In this document: positions 12,479-12,500 of the stretch, one piece after another
How the letters are laid out: each line of letters begins with the position of its first letter
How positions within the stretch are numbered: the first letter of the stretch is position 1
Assembly: GCF_000499385.1 (NCBI RefSeq)
Contig: NW_013654398.1
Span: 1 to 12,500, forward strand
Length of the DNA: 12,500 nucleotides
From: Eimeria necatrix
Taxonomy: Eukaryota > Apicomplexa > Conoidasida > Eucoccidiorida > Eimeriidae
Direction: 5' to 3'
Notes under the pieces: generated by a model
The model's input: only the letters and a program-made list of their open reading frames with translations
Told to the model about the DNA's origin: nothing
Databases searched by the model: none
Position numbers and translations under genes: made by a program

Positions 12479-12500
12479 TGCTGCTGCGTCTGTTGGTGAA
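9468..12500 (-). CDS. Unidentified multi-exon gene with Gln/Ser/Ala runs (5' end outside window)
   Basis: Exons >12500-12279, 12081-11511, 11206-10977, 10751-10670, 10614-10458, 10223-10110 and 10060-10005 join in phase (1, 2, 1, 2, 0, 0). Further islands down to 9468 look coding but join less surely. Non-repeat segments look globular: DPVGFFALWDFC, PFDLLENPAASFPPYHSRGF, LSPLYCLFRDREQQQPEAVV, ALCIKLLDFLKQ, GWRSLGYKPQTLKEMIMEMK and LQLGRNLWCIDTLGDTKCF. Runs of Gln, Ser and Ala sit between them, as is common in Eimeria proteins. I recognise no domain or catalytic motif. The introns are telomere-like except 11207-11510, which is CTG-rich. It runs the same way as ARS2 and lies upstream of it. The gene may end before 9468, or more than one gene may be present. 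Confidence 0.6.
9579..9634 (-). CDS. Coding-like island j
   Basis: From repeat acceptor TTTAG|GGT it reads GFALDMKTEAALTASAGL, to repeat donor GG|GTTTAG. Phase 0 in fits island i. Confidence 0.45.
9730..9812 (-). CDS. Coding-like island i
   Basis: After acceptor GGGTTCAG it reads VGSGRMQAAAAGPKGAANCS and YLRPFVG, up to a GGG|GTTTAG donor. The phase fits the island before it only if the weak donor there is used. Confidence 0.45.
9845..9948 (-). CDS. Coding-like island h, ends uncertain
   Basis: The frame RLLSSAYTAMGEQGFAAAVA then AHCPLRAALLKEHQ is open from acceptor GTGCTGCAG (9949) or CTGCTGAG (9938, the phase that fits exon g). No clear donor precedes the TAA in the following array; a GT at 9881/9880 would fit the phase of the next island. 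AAGGGTTTG is translated QGF. Confidence 0.5.
10005..10060 (-). CDS. Unidentified gene, exon g
   Basis: It encodes AWAAALRSGVFFEPGWPR, from a repeat acceptor CCCTAG to a repeat donor GG|GTTTAG. Phase 0 in, phase 2 out. Confidence 0.55.
10061..10109 (-). repeat. 49-base intron made almost only of CCCTAAA units
   Basis: It runs from GTGCTAAACCC through six CCCTAAA-type units (one reads CCCTAGA) to acceptor CCCTAG. It is the clearest case of an array acting as a complete intron, if exons f and g are right: phases are 0 and 0. Confidence 0.6.
10110..10223 (-). CDS. Unidentified gene, exon f
   Basis: Acceptor TTTGTGATTAG, donor GCG|GTGCTA. It has 38 codons, phase 0 at both ends: ASIAIDEGDSAAALQLGRNL and WCIDTLGDTKCFVLNPAA. 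It joins exon e (ALINA) directly. Confidence 0.7.
10458..10614 (-). CDS. Unidentified gene, exon e
   Basis: The start is either repeat acceptor TTTAG|GG (10614, phase 2) or GGACAG (10603). It encodes GLGVSAAYDKKRDLGWRSLG, then YKPQTLKEMIMEMKRNKKDK and TELEALINA, to donor GCT|GTCCGA. The telomere-like AAACCCCAAACCCTAAAAG is translated KPQTLK. The charged, clean frame is strong coding evidence. Confidence 0.75.
10610..10975. repeat. AAACCCT arrays, then inverted TTTAGGG array
   Basis: AAACCCT lies at 10610-10674 (with one AAACCAT) and 10777-10820; TTTAGGG lies at 10932-10975. The last two are opposite arms of the intron between exons c and d. The unique part between (10821-10931) has an acceptor-like ATCTTTACGCAG but hits a stop in the required phase. 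Confidence 0.85.
10670..10751 (-). CDS. Unidentified gene, exon d
   Basis: After acceptor ATTAATCAG it reads PPRGVFCRSLMRVWRLENGA and FEARIL, to a repeat donor GG|GTTTAG. The phase from exon c fits. Another frame (ASWGFLPVPDEGLEV) is open too. Confidence 0.5.
10977..11206 (-). CDS. Unidentified gene, exon c
   Basis: It encodes ALCIKLLDFLKQR, a Ser/Gly run, and DLKQLAADIAKGASAWAARR followed by KKVCLAMDLS, with consensus donor CAG|GTAAAC. The parts on both sides of the Ser run look like amphipathic helices. Phase 2 in, phase 1 out. Confidence 0.7.
11207..11510 (-). repeat. Intron of CTG repeat with a telomere-like remnant
   Basis: Transcript sense starts GTAAACTGCTGCTG and is CUG-rich; it then has CTAAAGCTAAACCCTAAG and ends TTTTGCGGACGCAG. 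Removing it joins exon b to exon c in phase (Lys codon AA|G). The open poly-Leu/Ala frame across it is therefore probably not coding. Confidence 0.65.
11511..12081 (-). CDS. Unidentified gene, exon b with long Ser and Ala runs
   Basis: Acceptor TTTGCGTTCAG, donor CCAA|GTAAAC. It has 189 codons: PFDLLENPAASFPPYHSRGF, YTLPECIPVLRC, a Ser/Asn run of about 65 residues, GLSPLYCLFRDREQQQPEAV, an Ala run, and GLPLLFAAVIRHAVENSQKE. Unique parts on both sides of each run share one frame, which supports this frame over the Gln or Ala readings. Phase 1 in, phase 2 out. Confidence 0.65.
12082..12278 (-). repeat. Intron with inverted telomere-like arms
   Basis: AAACCCT units at 12090-12135 and TTTAGGG units at 12231-12277 on the plus strand flank about 95 unique bases. 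Exons a and b join in phase across it. The island can read VPSKAKEGRND but is not needed. Confidence 0.75.
12279..12500 (-). CDS. Unidentified gene, exon a (partial)
   Basis: A poly-Gln stretch is followed by MCVLLQQQFCLYFNKNSSSD, PVGFFALWDFCCTYT and KQALHAVGLTLC, then donor GCG|GTAAAC. CTAAACCCTAAA inside the frame is translated LNPK. A second possible donor, CT|GTACGT at 12345/12344, would end the exon earlier. Phase 1 out. Confidence 0.6.

Overview
The window looks like apicomplexan nuclear DNA from a coccidian of the Eimeria type. It is saturated with telomere-like heptamers (AAACCCT/TTTAGGG), with CAG/CTG runs that give homopolymeric Gln, Ala and Ser, and with a 3-kb tract of CTAG-based repeats. 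Almost none of the long open frames is a gene. The genes are short unique islands of about 40 to 380 bases between repeat blocks, recovered by translating each island and testing whether splice phases join.

Left (1-1746, plus strand): the 3' end of a gene for translation initiation factor eIF2B subunit beta. Four exons (to 36, 389-564, 1026-1066, 1605-1746) join in phase and give the last ~130 residues. The introns are TTTAGGG-type or CTAG-type repeat.

Middle (1747-3328): intergenic space between two convergent genes. It is CTAG repeat with a decayed copy of the last eIF2B-beta exon, a 26-bp minisatellite and a cluster of GGGGCCCC palindromes.

Centre (3329-8762, minus strand): a complete or nearly complete ARS2/SERRATE (SRRT) homologue in about 15 exons, roughly 650-680 residues. 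Recognisable parts in order are an RS-rich N-terminus, the conserved N-terminal helical region, an RRM-like domain interrupted by poly-Gln, the Ars2 C-terminal region, a C2H2 zinc finger, and a Pro-rich tail with the conserved Asp/Pro C-terminal motif. One exon is present twice, 162 bp apart, with one synonymous difference.

Right (about 9200-12500, minus strand): at least one more multi-exon gene with Gln/Ser/Ala runs. Its exons from 12500 down to about 10005 also join in phase, but I do not recognise the protein.

The repeats have rules. (1) Telomere-like units supply splice signals: donors reading GTAAACCC and acceptors reading TTTAG|GG. (2) Several introns carry the two heptamer orientations as inverted arms that could fold the intron. 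(3) In transcript sense the triplet is almost always CAG in exons and CUG in introns. (4) Three different exons have partial tandem copies displaced by 161, 162 and 163 bp. Gene identities rest on remembered family sequences; exon borders are inferred from phase and splice motifs, without transcript data.
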